NCBI RefSeq assembly: GCF_020400585.1
Contig: NZ_JAINVF010000003.1
Coordinates: 124,001-188,000 of the forward strand
Length of the DNA: 64,000 bases
DNA from: Streptomyces sp. NK08204
Lineage (GTDB): Bacteria > Actinomycetota > Actinomycetes > Streptomycetales > Streptomycetaceae
Reading direction: 5' to 3'
Program-made: the position numbers and the translations under genes
Part shown: piece after piece, positions 17,411 through 27,831 of the stretch
Numbering within the stretch: position 1 is the first letter of the stretch
How the letters are laid out: each line of letters opens with the position of its first letter
Notes under the pieces: generated by a model
The model's database searches: none
What the model saw: only the letters and a program-made list of their open reading frames with translations
What the model was told of the DNA's origin: nothing

Positions 17411-18807
17411 TACAGCTCGAACTCGTGCGGGTGCGGACGCAGCTGGATCGGGGCGATCTCGTTCGTGCGCTTGAAGTCGATCCACGTCTCGATCAGGTCG
17501 GACGTGAACACGTCGCCCTGGAGGAGGAACTCGTGGTCGGCCTCGAGGGCGTCGAGGACGGCGCCGAGGGAGGTCGGGACCTGGGCCACGTTCGCGTGCT
17601 CCTCGGGAGCCAGCTCGTAGAGGTCCTTGTCGATCGGCTCGGCGGGCTCGATCTTGTTCTTGATGCCGTCCAGGCCCGCGAGCAGCAGGGCCGAGAAGGC
17701 CAGGTACGGGTTGCCGGAGGAGTCGGGCGCGCGGAACTCGACGCGCTTGGCCTTCGGGTTCGAACCCGTGATCGGGATCCGCATCGCGGCGGAGCGGTTG
17801 CGCTGCGAGTACACGAGGTTGATCGGTGCCTCGAAGCCCGGCACCAGACGGTGGTACGAGTTCACCGTCGGGTTGGTGAAGGCCAGCAGCGACGGGGCGT
17901 GCTTGAGGATGCCGCCGATGTAGTAGCGGGCGGTGTCCGACAGGCCCGCGTAACCGGCCTCGTCGTAGAACAGCGGGTCGCCGTTGCTCCACAGCGACTG
18001 GTGCACGTGCATGCCCGAGCCGTTGTCGCCGAAGATCGGCTTCGGCATGAAGGTCGCGGTCTTGCCGTTCTTCCAGGCCACGTTCTTCACGATGTACTTG
18101 AAGAGCTGGAGGTCGTCGGCGGCGGCGAGCAGCGTGTTGAACTTGTAGTTGATCTCGGCCTGACCGGCGGTGCCCACCTCGTGGTGCTGGCGCTCGACCT
18201 TAAGGCCGGACTTCTCCAGCTCCAGGGAGATCTCGGCGCGCAGGTCGGCGAAGTGGTCGACCGGCGGGACCGGGAAGTAACCGCCCTTGTAGCGGACCTT
18301 GTACCCGCGGTTGTTCTCCAGAGCGCCGGTGTTCCAGGCGCCCGCCTCGGAGTCGATGTGGTAGAAGGACTCGTTCGCGCTGGTCGCGAAGCGGACGGAG
18401 TCGAAGATGTAGAACTCCGCCTCGGGACCGAAGTACGCGGTGTCCGCGATACCGGTCGACGCCAGGTAGGCCTCCGCCTTCTTCGCCACGTTGCGCGGGT
18501 CACGGGAGTACTGCTCGCCCGTGATCGGGTCGTGGATGAAGAAGTTGATGTTGAGGGTCTTGTCCCGGCGGAACGGGTCGATGCGCGCGGTGGACAGGTC
18601 GGGACGCAGCGCCATGTCCGACTCGTGAATGGCCTGGAAACCGCGGATCGACGATCCGTCGAAGGCCTGCTCGTCGTCGGGGTCGAACGCCTCAGCGGGC
18701 AACGTGAAGTGCTGCATGACGCCCGGCAGGTCGCAGAAGCGGACGTCGATGAACTTGACGTCCTCGTCCGCGATGAACTTCTTGGCCTCGTCGGCGTTCT
18801 GGAACAT
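17398..18807 (-). CDS. glnA: Glutamine synthetase type I
   Basis: This 469-residue GSI subunit is the main enzyme making glutamine from glutamate and ammonia; it acts as a cytosolic dodecamer. Visible motifs are [43 protein letters not shown] and NRSAAMRIP. The adenylylation tyrosine is Y397 in [10 protein letters not shown], so post-translational control by GlnE is expected. The ATG has a strong AGGAGGAG site. A four-element GlnR box lies about 100-135 bp upstream. Confidence 0.98.
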   Translation of the reverse strand: MFQNADEAKKFIADEDVKFIDVRFCDLPGVMQHFTLPAEAFDPDDEQAFDGSSIRGFQAIHESDMALRPDLSTARIDPFRRDKTLNINFFIHDPITGEQYSRDPRNVAKKAEAYLASTGIADTAYFGPEAEFYIFDSVRFATSANESFYHIDSEAGAWNTGALENNRGYKVRYKGGYFPVPPVDHFADLRAEISLELEKSGLKVERQHHEVGTAGQAEINYKFNTLLAAADDLQLFKYIVKNVAWKNGKTATFMPKPIFGDNGSGMHVHQSLWSNGDPLFYDEAGYAGLSDTARYYIGGILKHAPSLLAFTNPTVNSYHRLVPGFEAPINLVYSQRNRSAAMRIPITGSNPKAKRVEFRAPDSSGNPYLAFSALLLAGLDGIKNKIEPAEPIDKDLYELAPEEHANVAQVPTSLGAVLDALEADHEFLLQGDVFTSDLIETWIDFKRTNEIAPIQLRPHPHEFELYFDV

Positions 18808-18904
18808 CCAGCTCCTCCTACTCCCGACCGTCCTCGCCGGGGTGGTAGATCGTTCGTGCGGCCAGTGCGGTGGCACACGCTGGTCTCGACCCTAGGGACG
18901 GGTG

Positions 18905-18942
18905 ATTTCTCGGGCGTGACCCGTTTGTTTCGCAGAAGTTAA
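18905..18942 (-). promoter_or_regulatory. GlnR box upstream of glnA
   Basis: Read on the minus strand this is TTAAC-n6-GAAAC-n6-GTCAC-n6-GAAAT, a textbook GlnR tandem site with 11-bp phasing. It lies about 100 bp upstream of the glnA start and 75 bp from the start of the divergent RDD gene. Confidence 0.92.
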
Positions 18943-19016
18943 CCGGCCACGTTTCCACCGTAGCCCCGACACACCCCTATGGGACCCGTCGGATTCCGGG
19001 GCAGTACCGTGGACGG

Positions 19017-19484
19017 GTGGACAACAGGCGAGTAATCGGATCGTGGCTCTCCGGCCCCCGCGCGGCCCTGGAAGAGGCCGGTGCCGACTTCGGATACCGG
19101 GGCGAGCAGCTCGGCCTCCCGGAGCAGGGCCCGAACTCGATCGCCCGGCCCGGGCGGCGCCTGGGAGCGCTGGCCGTCGACTGGGGGCTGTGCGTCTTGA
19201 TCGCATACAGCCTTATCACTCACGGCTACAGCCCCGCTACCAGCAACTGGGCGCTGGTCGTCTTCGCCGCCCTGAGCGCCCTCACCGTCGGCACGGTCGG
19301 CTTCACCCCGGGCAAGCGCCTCTTCGGCCTTCGCGTACTCGACCTGCGGACCGGCACGGTCAACCCGCTGCGCGCCCTGCTGCGCACGTTCCTGCTGTGC
19401 CTGGCGGTCCCGGCACTGATCTGGGACCGGGACGGCCGCGGCCTGCACGACCGGCTCGCGAAGACGGTCGAGGTAAGGATCTGA
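19017..19484 (+). CDS. RDD family membrane protein
   Basis: This 155-residue membrane protein has the RDD signature in ARPGRRLGALAVDWG and membrane segments at about 48-64 and 75-95. The typical GFTPGKRLFGLRVLDLRTG loop, and RTFLLCLAVPALIWDRDGRGLHDRLAKT near the C-terminus, also fit. RDD proteins are proposed transporters or membrane chaperones; the role is uncertain. The GTG start (VDNRRVIGSWL) is immediately divergent from glnA. From memory the same pair stands next to a DUF4191 gene in S. coelicolor; here the pigment cluster comes between. Confidence 0.9.
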   Translation: MDNRRVIGSWLSGPRAALEEAGADFGYRGEQLGLPEQGPNSIARPGRRLGALAVDWGLCVLIAYSLITHGYSPATSNWALVVFAALSALTVGTVGFTPGKRLFGLRVLDLRTGTVNPLRALLRTFLLCLAVPALIWDRDGRGLHDRLAKTVEVRI

Positions 19485-19531
19485 GGCACAGCTCCGGATC
19501 CGGGGCAGGGCAGTAGCGGTACGGGGGCGGG

Positions 19532-21178
19532 TCAGCGCGTCCGCAGCACCGCCGCCAGCACCTCCCGCAGCTCGGCCTCCGGATCCGCCGCGGCACCGGG
19601 CGCGCGCCAGGCCACGAACCCGTCCGGCCGTACCAGCACCGCCCCGTCCGCCGTCGTGCCGTGCGCGGCGGCCCAGTCGCCGTGCTCCCCGTCGTACGTC
19701 AGCTCCGCCCGCGCCCCCGTACCGATCCGGTACGCCTCCAGCGGCAGGCCCCGCGCGTCCGCGACACGGCGGGCGGCGGCGTGCCAGGCCGTGCCCGCGG
19801 CCGAGCCGGCGTCGCTGAGCAGCACCGGGCAACGCTCGTAGAGGTCGAGCGTGGAGATCCGTTCGCCCGTGCGGCGCAGCCACAGGTGGGGGGCCCGGCT
19901 GCCGGGCTGCCCGGTCAGGCGCATCCCCTCGGGTACGACAGGCTCGGCCGGGTCGGCGCCCAGGACCGCGCCCTCGGGGTAGCGGTAGCCGAGGACGACG
20001 TTGAGGATGCCGCCGCGTTTGCCGACGCCGACGCCGGGGGCGGGCGCGAAACCGGGGTGGCTGTGCTCGACGGAGCGGGCCGAGGCCCGGGCACTGGTGG
20101 CCAGGGCGACGGGCCGGCGCTCGGTGTCGTAGGTCCCGAGCAGTCCGGGGCCGGCCCAGCCGCCGAGGACCGCGGCCAGCTTCCAGGCCAGGTTGTGGGC
20201 GTCCTGGATGCCGGTGTTGGAGCCGAACGCGCCGGTCGGTGACATCTCGTGGGCCGAGTCTCCGGCGAGGAAGACCCGGTCGGCCGCGTAGCTCTCGGCG
20301 ACGCGTTCGGCGGCGCGCCAGGACGCCTTGCCGGTGATCTCGACGTCCAGGTCGGGGACGCCCACGGCGCGGCGGATGTGCCGCCGGAGCCGGTCCTCGG
20401 TGAACTCCTCCAGCGTTTCGCCGTGCTCCGGATGCCACGGGGCGTGGAAGACCCAGTTCTCCTTGTTGTCGACGGGCAGCAGGGCACCGTCGGCCTCAGG
20501 GTCGGTGAGGTAGCAGCAGATGAAGCGCCGGTCGCCGACGGTTTCGGCGAGCAGCTTGGAGCGGAAGGTCACGCTCACGTTGGCGAAGAGGTCACCGGGG
20601 CCGCTCTGTCCGATGCCGAGCCGGCCCCGGACGGGACTGCGCGGGCCGTCGGCCGCGACCAGGTAGTCCGCGCGGACCGTGTACAGCCGGTCGGTGTCGC
20701 GGTCCCGGACGAACCCCGTCACTCCTTCGGAGTCCTGGGCGAAGGACTCCAGCTCGTGGAAGTACCGCAGATCGCCGCCGAGGGCGCGGGCCTGCTTCAC
20801 CAGCACCGGTTCCAGGTCGTTCTGGCTGCACAGGCACCACGCCGTGGGGCTGAACCTCGCGAGCCCACCGCCCGGGTCGATCTCCCTGAACAGCCACTCG
20901 CCGGCGTCGCCGACCAGGGTCGGGGTCTGCAGGATGCCGTGATTGTCCGCGAGGAGCGAGGCCGCCGTCTTGATGTCCGGCTCGATGCCGGCCACCCGGA
21001 ACAGCTCCATCGTCCGGACGTTGTTGCCGCGTCCGCGCGGGTGGACCGAGGTTCCGGAGTGCCGCTCGATCAGCATGTGCCGCACGCCGAGACGGCCCAG
21101 GAACAGGGACATGGACAGGCCGACCAGAGAGCCGCCCACGATGAGGACGGGCACCTGGTGATCGGCTTTCTGCTGCAT
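19532..21178 (-). CDS. FAD-dependent polyketide hydroxylase, whiE ORFVIII-like
   Basis: This 548-residue class A flavin monooxygenase has an N-terminal GxGxxG-like site (VLIVGGSLVGLSMSLFLGRLG). The DG motif follows (YLVAADGPRSPVRGRLG), then the second FAD motif RVFLAGDSAHEMSPTGAFGSNTG in modified form. A C-terminal thioredoxin-like extension (about 400-548) is typical of aromatic hydroxylases of polyketide pathways. It probably hydroxylates the pigment aromatic core. It is transcribed divergently from the pigment operon, as whiE ORFVIII is in S. coelicolor. The ATG at 21178 follows a GGAG site. Confidence 0.92.
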   Translation of the reverse strand: MQQKADHQVPVLIVGGSLVGLSMSLFLGRLGVRHMLIERHSGTSVHPRGRGNNVRTMELFRVAGIEPDIKTAASLLADNHGILQTPTLVGDAGEWLFREIDPGGGLARFSPTAWCLCSQNDLEPVLVKQARALGGDLRYFHELESFAQDSEGVTGFVRDRDTDRLYTVRADYLVAADGPRSPVRGRLGIGQSGPGDLFANVSVTFRSKLLAETVGDRRFICCYLTDPEADGALLPVDNKENWVFHAPWHPEHGETLEEFTEDRLRRHIRRAVGVPDLDVEITGKASWRAAERVAESYAADRVFLAGDSAHEMSPTGAFGSNTGIQDAHNLAWKLAAVLGGWAGPGLLGTYDTERRPVALATSARASARSVEHSHPGFAPAPGVGVGKRGGILNVVLGYRYPEGAVLGADPAEPVVPEGMRLTGQPGSRAPHLWLRRTGERISTLDLYERCPVLLSDAGSAAGTAWHAAARRVADARGLPLEAYRIGTGARAELTYDGEHGDWAAAHGTTADGAVLVRPDGFVAWRAPGAAADPEAELREVLAAVLRTR

Positions 21179-21395
21179 CAGCGACTCCAGAGGCAGAGGT
21201 GGGTGTGGTGAGGCGCGTCGCAGTTTCCATGCCCGGTGCGAGGGGGCGTCGGAGGGGTTGCGGGGGCTCAATCACCCGCCTGGTTCACGCGAGTCGCGCG
21301 TACCGGCGGAGCGGAACAGGATCAAAAAACGCTGACGTCGCGTCATCGGCGCCCGACGTCCGCCTCTGCCCCCGCTAGAAGGAGATGTGTGCGAT
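21179..21395. promoter_or_regulatory. Divergent promoter region of the pigment cluster
   Basis: These 217 bp lie between the divergent hydroxylase and the first gene of the pigment operon. They contain an A6 run (near 21325-21330) and the inverted repeat TGACG-tcg-CGTCA (21333-21345), a candidate operator about 50 bp upstream of the operon start. In S. coelicolor the equivalent region carries sporulation-dependent promoters; promoter elements here are not assigned. Confidence 0.55.
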
Positions 21396-22514
21396 ATGAC
21401 CACCACGGCGGAACAGGCTTCGCAAAAGCCGAGACGACAGGCGTCCAAGCGGGTCTCCCAGTCCGTGTTCGACGGCTCCCACCTTCGGGTCGTCCTGCTG
21501 GTGGACGTCCACGACGGCGCCCAGCAGCAGTTCCTCGAGGCCTATGAGCAACTGTGCAACCAGGTCGCCTCGGTGCCCGGCCATGTCAGCGACCAGCTGT
21601 GCCAGTCGATCGAGAATCCCTCCCAATGGCTCATCACCAGTGAGTGGGAGAGTGCCCCGCCGTTCCTCGCCTGGGTGAACAGCGAGGAGCACGTCCGCAT
21701 GGTGGAGCCGCTGCACAGCTGTGTCCGGGACACCCGGTCGCTGCGCTTCCACGTCGTGCGCGAGACGGGCACCGCGGCGTCCGCGGCGTCGGCCGAGCGC
21801 CGGCTCCAGACGTCCCCGCGCATCGGCGACGGGGTGATCCGGCACGCGCTCACCTTCACGGTCAAGCCGGGCAGCGAGGCGCAGGTGGCGAAGATCCTCG
21901 CGAACTACGCCTCGCCCGAGCCGCGCGTCGACGAGACCACCCGCCTGTGCCGCACCTCCCTGTTCATGCACGGCAACCGGGTCGTACGGGCCATCGAGGT
22001 GCGCGGCGACCTGCTCGCGGCGCTGCGCCACGTCGCCCGGCAGCCCGAGGTACGGGCCGTCGAGGAGGCCATCAACCCGTACCTGGAGCAGAGCCGCGAC
22101 CTGGACGACCAGGAGTCCGCGCGGATGTTCTTCACCCGGGCGGCGCTGCCCGCCGTGCACCACGTCACCGCGGACGAGCTGGCCGAGGGCCGGCGGCACG
22201 CGCTGTACTACCCGGCCCGGCCGGGCCGCGGAATGCGGCTGGCCGAGCTGCTCGCCCACAGGGACGCCGAGGCGGCGGAGGACCCGGGCAGCCCGGTCCT
22301 GCGCAGCACGATCTTCCAGCGCGACGACGTCGTCGTACGGCTGATCGACGTACGTGACGGGCGGGACGCCGAGGCCGCCCTGCCCGGGTCCGGCGCCAAG
22401 GCCGGTGCGAAGGCCGGTTCCGAGGCCGGTTCCGAGGCCGCGCTGAAGGACCTGCTGGCGCAGGACGCCGTCCGCATGGAACTCATCACCGACCGCCGCT
22501 CGCCGGACGCCTGA
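21396..22514 (+). CDS. SchA/CurD-like protein, first gene of the pigment operon (whiE ORFI-like)
   Basis: This 372-residue protein has an N-terminal ferredoxin-like/ABM-type segment (about 25-120: HLRVVLLVDVHDGAQQQFLEAYEQL) and a SchA/CurD-like region (about 140-260: RHALTFTVKPGSEAQVAKILANY). A third, TcmI-like part near 280-350 precedes an Ala/Lys/Gly/Ser-rich repeat (AKAGAKAGSEAGSEAA). Such proteins lead type II spore-pigment clusters; their exact role, perhaps in cyclisation, is unproven. The ATG at 21396 lies 11 bases from GGAG; a GTG three codons earlier is too close to it. Confidence 0.88.
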   Translation: MTTTAEQASQKPRRQASKRVSQSVFDGSHLRVVLLVDVHDGAQQQFLEAYEQLCNQVASVPGHVSDQLCQSIENPSQWLITSEWESAPPFLAWVNSEEHVRMVEPLHSCVRDTRSLRFHVVRETGTAASAASAERRLQTSPRIGDGVIRHALTFTVKPGSEAQVAKILANYASPEPRVDETTRLCRTSLFMHGNRVVRAIEVRGDLLAALRHVARQPEVRAVEEAINPYLEQSRDLDDQESARMFFTRAALPAVHHVTADELAEGRRHALYYPARPGRGMRLAELLAHRDAEAAEDPGSPVLRSTIFQRDDVVVRLIDVRDGRDAEAALPGSGAKAGAKAGSEAGSEAALKDLLAQDAVRMELITDRRSPDA

Positions 22515-22556
22515 CCCCCGACCCCCACAGGCGCAGCACACCAACGGAGGAACGCC

Positions 22557-22994
22557 GTGATCAAACCCCTTCCGAAGATCGTGGACCTCAGTGAGGTCGA
22601 GCCCAACACCCGGCGCGGCGGTGATCTGCGCGCCATGCTCACCCCGGCCACGGTGGGCTCCACCAGCGGATTCATGGGCGTGGCCATCGTGCAGCCCGGC
22701 GACCGCATCGCGGAGCACTACCACCCGTACTCCGAGGAGTTCGTGTACGTCGTCTGCGGGCAGCTGGAGGTGGACCTGGACGGCGATCCGTACCCGCTCC
22801 AGCCGGAGCAGGGGCTGATGATCCCCGCCCACATGCGTCACCGGTTCCGCAACGTGGGCAACGTGGAGGCGCGCCTCGTCTTCCACCTGGGCCCGCTGGC
22901 CCCGCGTCCGAGCCTCGGCCATGTCGACACGGAGGAGACGGAGCCCGCCGCCGTCGCCGCCGAGCCGGCCGACCGGGTGCAGGTCCGCTCATGA
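22557..22994 (+). CDS. Cupin-domain protein of the pigment cluster (whiE ORFII-like)
   Basis: This 145-residue single-domain cupin has motif 1 in [24 protein letters not shown] and motif 2 in [13 protein letters not shown]. The histidines and glutamate fit a metal site. Cupins in spore-pigment clusters are thought to help cyclise or oxidise the polyketide. The GTG start follows GGAGGA, and the gene overlaps the KS-alpha start by 4 bp (ATGA), so the two are translationally coupled. Confidence 0.9.
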   Translation: MIKPLPKIVDLSEVEPNTRRGGDLRAMLTPATVGSTSGFMGVAIVQPGDRIAEHYHPYSEEFVYVVCGQLEVDLDGDPYPLQPEQGLMIPAHMRHRFRNVGNVEARLVFHLGPLAPRPSLGHVDTEETEPAAVAAEPADRVQVRS

Positions 22995-24247
22995 CCCGGC
23001 GGGTGGCGGTCACCGGCATAGGCGTCGTCGCTCCGGGCGGGATCGGGGCACCGGCGTTCTGGGACCTGCTGGCCGCGGGGCGTACGGCGACACGGGGCAT
23101 CACGTTCTTCGACCCCACCGGGCTGCGCTCCCGGATAGCCGCCGAGTGCGACTTCGACCCGGCCGTACACGGTCTGGACGCCGAGCAGGCGGGACGGTCC
23201 GATCGCTACATCCAGTTCGCCCTGGTCGCCGGCGAGGAGGCGGTCCGGGACTCCGGAATCGACCTCGGCCGGGAGGACCCCTGGCGGGTCGGGGTCTCCC
23301 TGGGCACCGCCGTCGGTGGCACCACCCGCCTGGAGCACGACTACGTCCTGGTGAGCAGCGGCGGGCAGCGCTGGGACGTGGACCACCGCAAGGCGGGTCC
23401 GCAGCTGCACCGGGCGTTCTCGCCGAGCACGCTCGCCTCGGCGGTGGCGGAGCGTTTCGGTGCCCATGGTCCGGTGCAGACGGTGTCCACCGGCTGCACC
23501 TCGGGCCTGGACGCGGTCGGGTACGCCTTCCACACCGTCCAGGAGGGCCGCGCCGACATCTGCATCGCGGGCGCCTCGGACTCCCCGATCTCCCCGATCA
23601 CCATGGCCTGCTTCGACGCGATCAAGGCCACGTCCCCCAACAACGACGACCCCGCACACGCGTCAAGGCCCTTCGACAACGACCGCGACGGATTCGTCAT
23701 GGGCGAGGGCGGCGCGGTGCTCGTCCTGGAGGAGCTGGAGCACGCCCGGACCCGCGGCGCTCACGTGTACTGCGAACTGGGCGGCTACGCCACCTTCGGC
23801 AACGCCTACCACATGACCGGCCTGACCAGCGAGGGCCTGGAGATGGCCCGTGCGATCGAGGACGCCCTCGACCACGCCCGGCTCGACCCCACCGCGATCG
23901 ACTACGTCAACGCGCACGGCTCGGGCACCCGACAGAACGACCGCCACGAGACCGCCGCGGTGAAACGGGCCCTGGGACAGCACGCCTACGACACACCGAT
24001 GAGTTCCATCAAGTCCATGGTGGGCCACTCCCTCGGGGCGATCGGCGCGATCGAGGTCGTGGCCTGCGTGCTGGCCCTGGCCCACCAGGTCGTACCACCC
24101 ACCGCCAACTACGAGACCCCCGACCCCGAGTGCGACCTGGACTACGTGCCGCGCACCGCCCGCGAACGCAGGCTGAACGGCGTCCTGTCCGTGGGCAGCG
24201 GCTTCGGCGGCTTCCAGTCCGCGGTGGTCCTGACCCGACGCACCTGA
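22991..24247 (+). CDS. Ketosynthase alpha subunit of type II PKS (whiE ORFIII-like)
   Basis: This 418-residue beta-ketoacyl synthase has active-site Cys169 in [13 protein letters not shown] and the catalytic histidines in YVNAHGSGT and [10 protein letters not shown]. It condenses malonyl extender units on the ACP as a heterodimer with the chain-length factor encoded next. Length and residue positions match KS-alpha enzymes of aromatic polyketide pathways. It overlaps the upstream cupin gene and is followed after 36 bp by the CLF gene. Confidence 0.97.
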   Translation: MTRRVAVTGIGVVAPGGIGAPAFWDLLAAGRTATRGITFFDPTGLRSRIAAECDFDPAVHGLDAEQAGRSDRYIQFALVAGEEAVRDSGIDLGREDPWRVGVSLGTAVGGTTRLEHDYVLVSSGGQRWDVDHRKAGPQLHRAFSPSTLASAVAERFGAHGPVQTVSTGCTSGLDAVGYAFHTVQEGRADICIAGASDSPISPITMACFDAIKATSPNNDDPAHASRPFDNDRDGFVMGEGGAVLVLEELEHARTRGAHVYCELGGYATFGNAYHMTGLTSEGLEMARAIEDALDHARLDPTAIDYVNAHGSGTRQNDRHETAAVKRALGQHAYDTPMSSIKSMVGHSLGAIGAIEVVACVLALAHQVVPPTANYETPDPECDLDYVPRTARERRLNGVLSVGSGFGGFQSAVVLTRRT

Positions 24248-24283
24248 CCCGACGATCCCGACCTGGCCCAGGGAGAGGACACG

Positions 24284-25534
24284 ATGAGCGAACCCGATCC
24301 GCGGCGCGCGGCCGTCACCGGAATCGGCGTGATCGCGCCCAACGGAACGAGCACGGAGACCTACTGGAAGTCCGTCAAGGAGGGCATCAGCGTTCTCGAC
24401 CGGGTCACCCGCGAGGGCTGCGCACACCTGCCGCTGCGGGTGGCCGGTGAGGTCCGGGACTTCGATCCGGCGGCGGCGGTCGAGGAACGTTTCCTGGTCC
24501 AGACCGACCGCTTCACGCACTTCGCCATGGCCGCGGCCGACCTGGCGCTGGAGGACGCCCGGCTCGGCCGGGCCGACACCGACGCCTCGCCGATGTCCGT
24601 GGGCGTGGTCACCGCGGCCGGTTCCGGCGGCGGCGAGTTCGGCCAGCGGGAGCTGCAGCGACTGTGGGGCAAGGGCAGCCGGTACGTCGGCCCTTACCAG
24701 TCCATCGCCTGGTTCTACGCGGCCAGCACCGGCCAGATCTCCATCCGGCGCGGCTTCAAGGGGCCCTGCTCGGTGGTCGCCGCCGACGAGGCCGGCGGCC
24801 TGGACGCCCTGGCCCACGCGGCCCGCGCCGTGCGGCGCGGCACCGACGTGATCGTGGCCGGGTCCACCGAGGCGCCGCTCGCCCCGTACTCGATGGTGTG
24901 CCAGCTCGGCTACGAGGAGCTGAGCGGTGAGCCGGACCCCGACCGCGCCTACCGCCCGTTCACCGCCGGAGCCTGCGGGTTCGTGCCGGCGGAGGGCGGC
25001 GCCATGCTCGTGGTGGAGTCGACGGCCTCGGCCCGGGACCGCGGGGTACCCGTGCGGGCCGTCCTCGCCGGGCACGCGGCGACCTTCACCGGAGCCTCCC
25101 GCTGGGCGGAGTCCCGGGACGGGCTCGCCCACGCGATCCGGGGCGCCCTGGACGAGGCGGGGTGCGCCCCCGAGGAGGTCGACGTGGTCTTCGCCGACGC
25201 CCTCGGCGTGCCGGCGGCCGACCGTGCGGAGGCGCTGGCCCTCGCCGACGTGTTCGGCGCGCACGGCCGGCGCCCGCCGGTCACGGCGCCCAAGGCCGGG
25301 ATCGGACGGGGCTACTGCGCGGCACCCGTGCTGGACACCGCGGCGGCGGTGCTCGCACTGGAGCACGGACTGATCCCGCCCACCCCGGGGGTCTTCGACA
25401 TCTGCCACGACCTCGACCTCGTGACCGGCCGCGCCCGCGCCGCCGAGCTGCGCACGGCGCTGGTCCTCAGCCGGGGACTCATGGGGTCGAACTCGGCGCT
25501 CGTGCTGCGGCACGGCGCCACCGGCGTCTCGTAG
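24284..25534 (+). CDS. Ketosynthase beta / chain-length factor (whiE ORFIV-like)
   Basis: This 416-residue partner of KS-alpha has the ketosynthase fold but no active-site Cys: the equivalent residue is Glu169 in VAADEAGGLDALA. Most antibiotic-pathway chain-length factors carry Gln here. The catalytic histidines are also absent from the later motifs, as expected for this subunit. It sets chain length and is involved in priming by decarboxylation. A GGGAGAGGA site precedes the ATG. Confidence 0.95.
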   Translation: MSEPDPRRAAVTGIGVIAPNGTSTETYWKSVKEGISVLDRVTREGCAHLPLRVAGEVRDFDPAAAVEERFLVQTDRFTHFAMAAADLALEDARLGRADTDASPMSVGVVTAAGSGGGEFGQRELQRLWGKGSRYVGPYQSIAWFYAASTGQISIRRGFKGPCSVVAADEAGGLDALAHAARAVRRGTDVIVAGSTEAPLAPYSMVCQLGYEELSGEPDPDRAYRPFTAGACGFVPAEGGAMLVVESTASARDRGVPVRAVLAGHAATFTGASRWAESRDGLAHAIRGALDEAGCAPEEVDVVFADALGVPAADRAEALALADVFGAHGRRPPVTAPKAGIGRGYCAAPVLDTAAAVLALEHGLIPPTPGVFDICHDLDLVTGRARAAELRTALVLSRGLMGSNSALVLRHGATGVS

Positions 25535-25572
25535 CGAGGCGCTCCGGAGCACGTCCCGAAAGAGAGGAACCT

Positions 25573-26311
<739 letters not shown>

Positions 26312-26331
26312 GCCGGGACGGAGGAGCAACC

Positions 26332-26664
26332 GTGCACCAGGCCCTGATCGTCGCCCGCATGGCCCCGGGCTCCGCCCCCGACATCGCCAAGGTGTTCGCG
26401 GAGTCCGACCGGGGAGAGCTGCCGCACCTCGTCGGAGTCGTCCGGCGGAGCCTCTTCCAGTTCGGCGATGTGTACCTGCACCTCATCGAGTCCGAGCGCG
26501 AGCCCGGACCGGCCATCGCCAAGGTCACCTCGCACCCGGAGTTCAAGGAGGTCAGCGATCGTCTCTCGGCCTACGTCAGCGCGTACGACCCTCAGACCTG
26601 GCGGTCGCCGAAGGACGCGATGGCACAGCGCTTCTACCTCTGGGAGCGCGACGTCGGCACGTGA
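26332..26664 (+). CDS. TcmI-family polyketide cyclase (whiE ORFVII-like)
   Basis: This 110-residue protein with a ferredoxin-like fold shows HQALIVARMAPGSAPDIAKVF, RRSLFQFGDVYLHLIE and SPKDAMAQRFYLWER, which match the TcmI/polyketide-cyclase family acting on later rings. The GTG start follows GGAGGAG. It is the last gene of the seven-gene operon; a strong hairpin follows. Confidence 0.93.
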   Translation: MHQALIVARMAPGSAPDIAKVFAESDRGELPHLVGVVRRSLFQFGDVYLHLIESEREPGPAIAKVTSHPEFKEVSDRLSAYVSAYDPQTWRSPKDAMAQRFYLWERDVGT

Positions 26665-26677
26665 CCTCGAGGCCGGA

Positions 26678-26722
26678 ACACCGGTGCCGGGCCCGCGTCG
26701 GACGCGGACCCGGCACCGGTGT
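26678..26722. terminator. Terminator of the pigment operon
   Basis: A perfect 14-bp outer stem (acaccggtgccggg and its complement) encloses a second small hairpin (ccgcgtc/gacgcgg). It lies 13 bp past the cyclase stop and 27 bp before the stop of the convergent methyltransferase gene. Confidence 0.88.
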
Positions 26723-26749
26723 GCTGCGAAAGGGGGACGGGGGAGCCGG

Positions 26750-27775
26750 TCAGGCGGGGACCGTGCAGTCGAACGCGTGCAGATAGGGGTTGACCGGCCG
26801 GATGTCGCCGACGCTCAGGCCCGCGCCGGTCAGCCGCGCCACCATGCTGTCGGTGGTGTGCTTGGCCCCGCCGACGTTCAGCAGGAGCAGCAGGTCCATG
26901 GCGGTGCTGAACCGCATCGACGGGGTGTCGTCGACGAGGTTCTCGATGACCACGATCCGGGTGCCCGGACCGCCCGCCTCGACGACGTTGCGCAGCAGCC
27001 GGGCGGTGGACTCGTCGTCCCATTCCAGGATGTTCTTGATGACGTAGACGTCGGCCTTGACCGGGACGGACACGCGGACGTCACCGGGGACGATGCGCAC
27101 CCGGTCCGCGAGATCGCCGCCCTCGCGCAGCCGTGGCACGGCGTTCTCCACCACCCGCGGCAGATCGAGCAGAAAGCCCCGCATCGACGGGTACTTGTCC
27201 AGCAGGCTCGCCACCACGTGCCCCTGCCCGCCGCCGATGTCCGCGACGGACGTGCTGCCGGACAGGTCCAGGAGCGCGGCGACATCGCGCGCCGACTGCT
27301 CGCTGGACGTCGTCATCGCACGGTTGAAGACGTCGGCCGACTCCGGGGCGTCCTCGTTCAGGTAGGCGAAGAACTCCTTGCCGTACAGGTCCTCGACGAC
27401 GTTCCCGCCGGTGCGCACCGCCTCGTCCAGCTTCGGCCAGGCGTCCCAGGTCCAGGGCTCGGTGCACCACAGGCAGATGTAGCGCAGGCTGTTCGGGTCG
27501 TCCTCGCGCAGCAGCCTGGACATGCCCGTGTGGGCGAACGTTCCGTCGGGCCGCTCGGCGAAGACGTCGTAGCAGGTCAGCGCGCGCAGCAGCCGGCGCA
27601 ACGGCTTCGGCTCGGCCTTCACCGCGGCGGCGAGGTCCTCCACGGCCATCGGGGTGTCCCCGAGCGCGTCGGCGACGCCCAGCCGGGCCGCGGTACGGAC
27701 GGCGGCGGCACAGGCCGCCCCGAACACGAGCTCTCTCAGCCGCATCGAGGGGGGAGGGGCAGTAGGAGCGGTCAT
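26750..27775 (-). CDS. SAM-dependent O-methyltransferase converging on the pigment operon
   Basis: This 341-residue enzyme has an N-terminal winged-helix dimerisation domain (about 10-95) and a catalytic domain with the SAM site VADIGGGQGHVVASLLDKYP (about 165-190). RGFLLDLPRVVENA, DVYVIKNILEWDDE and RIVVIENLVDD also fit the Methyltransf_2 (hydroxyneurosporene/ketide O-methyltransferase) family. It probably methylates a hydroxyl of the pigment aromatic core, which is inference from position. The ATG at 27775 follows GGAAGG. It lies 57 bp after the beta-helix gene on the same strand. Confidence 0.9.
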   Translation of the reverse strand: MTAPTAPPPSMRLRELVFGAACAAAVRTAARLGVADALGDTPMAVEDLAAAVKAEPKPLRRLLRALTCYDVFAERPDGTFAHTGMSRLLREDDPNSLRYICLWCTEPWTWDAWPKLDEAVRTGGNVVEDLYGKEFFAYLNEDAPESADVFNRAMTTSSEQSARDVAALLDLSGSTSVADIGGGQGHVVASLLDKYPSMRGFLLDLPRVVENAVPRLREGGDLADRVRIVPGDVRVSVPVKADVYVIKNILEWDDESTARLLRNVVEAGGPGTRIVVIENLVDDTPSMRFSTAMDLLLLLNVGGAKHTTDSMVARLTGAGLSVGDIRPVNPYLHAFDCTVPA

Positions 27776-27831
27776 GCGCCGCCTTCCTTCCTTGCATGGA
27801 TGTCCCTGATGAGGGATGTCCTTGTGTCCGG

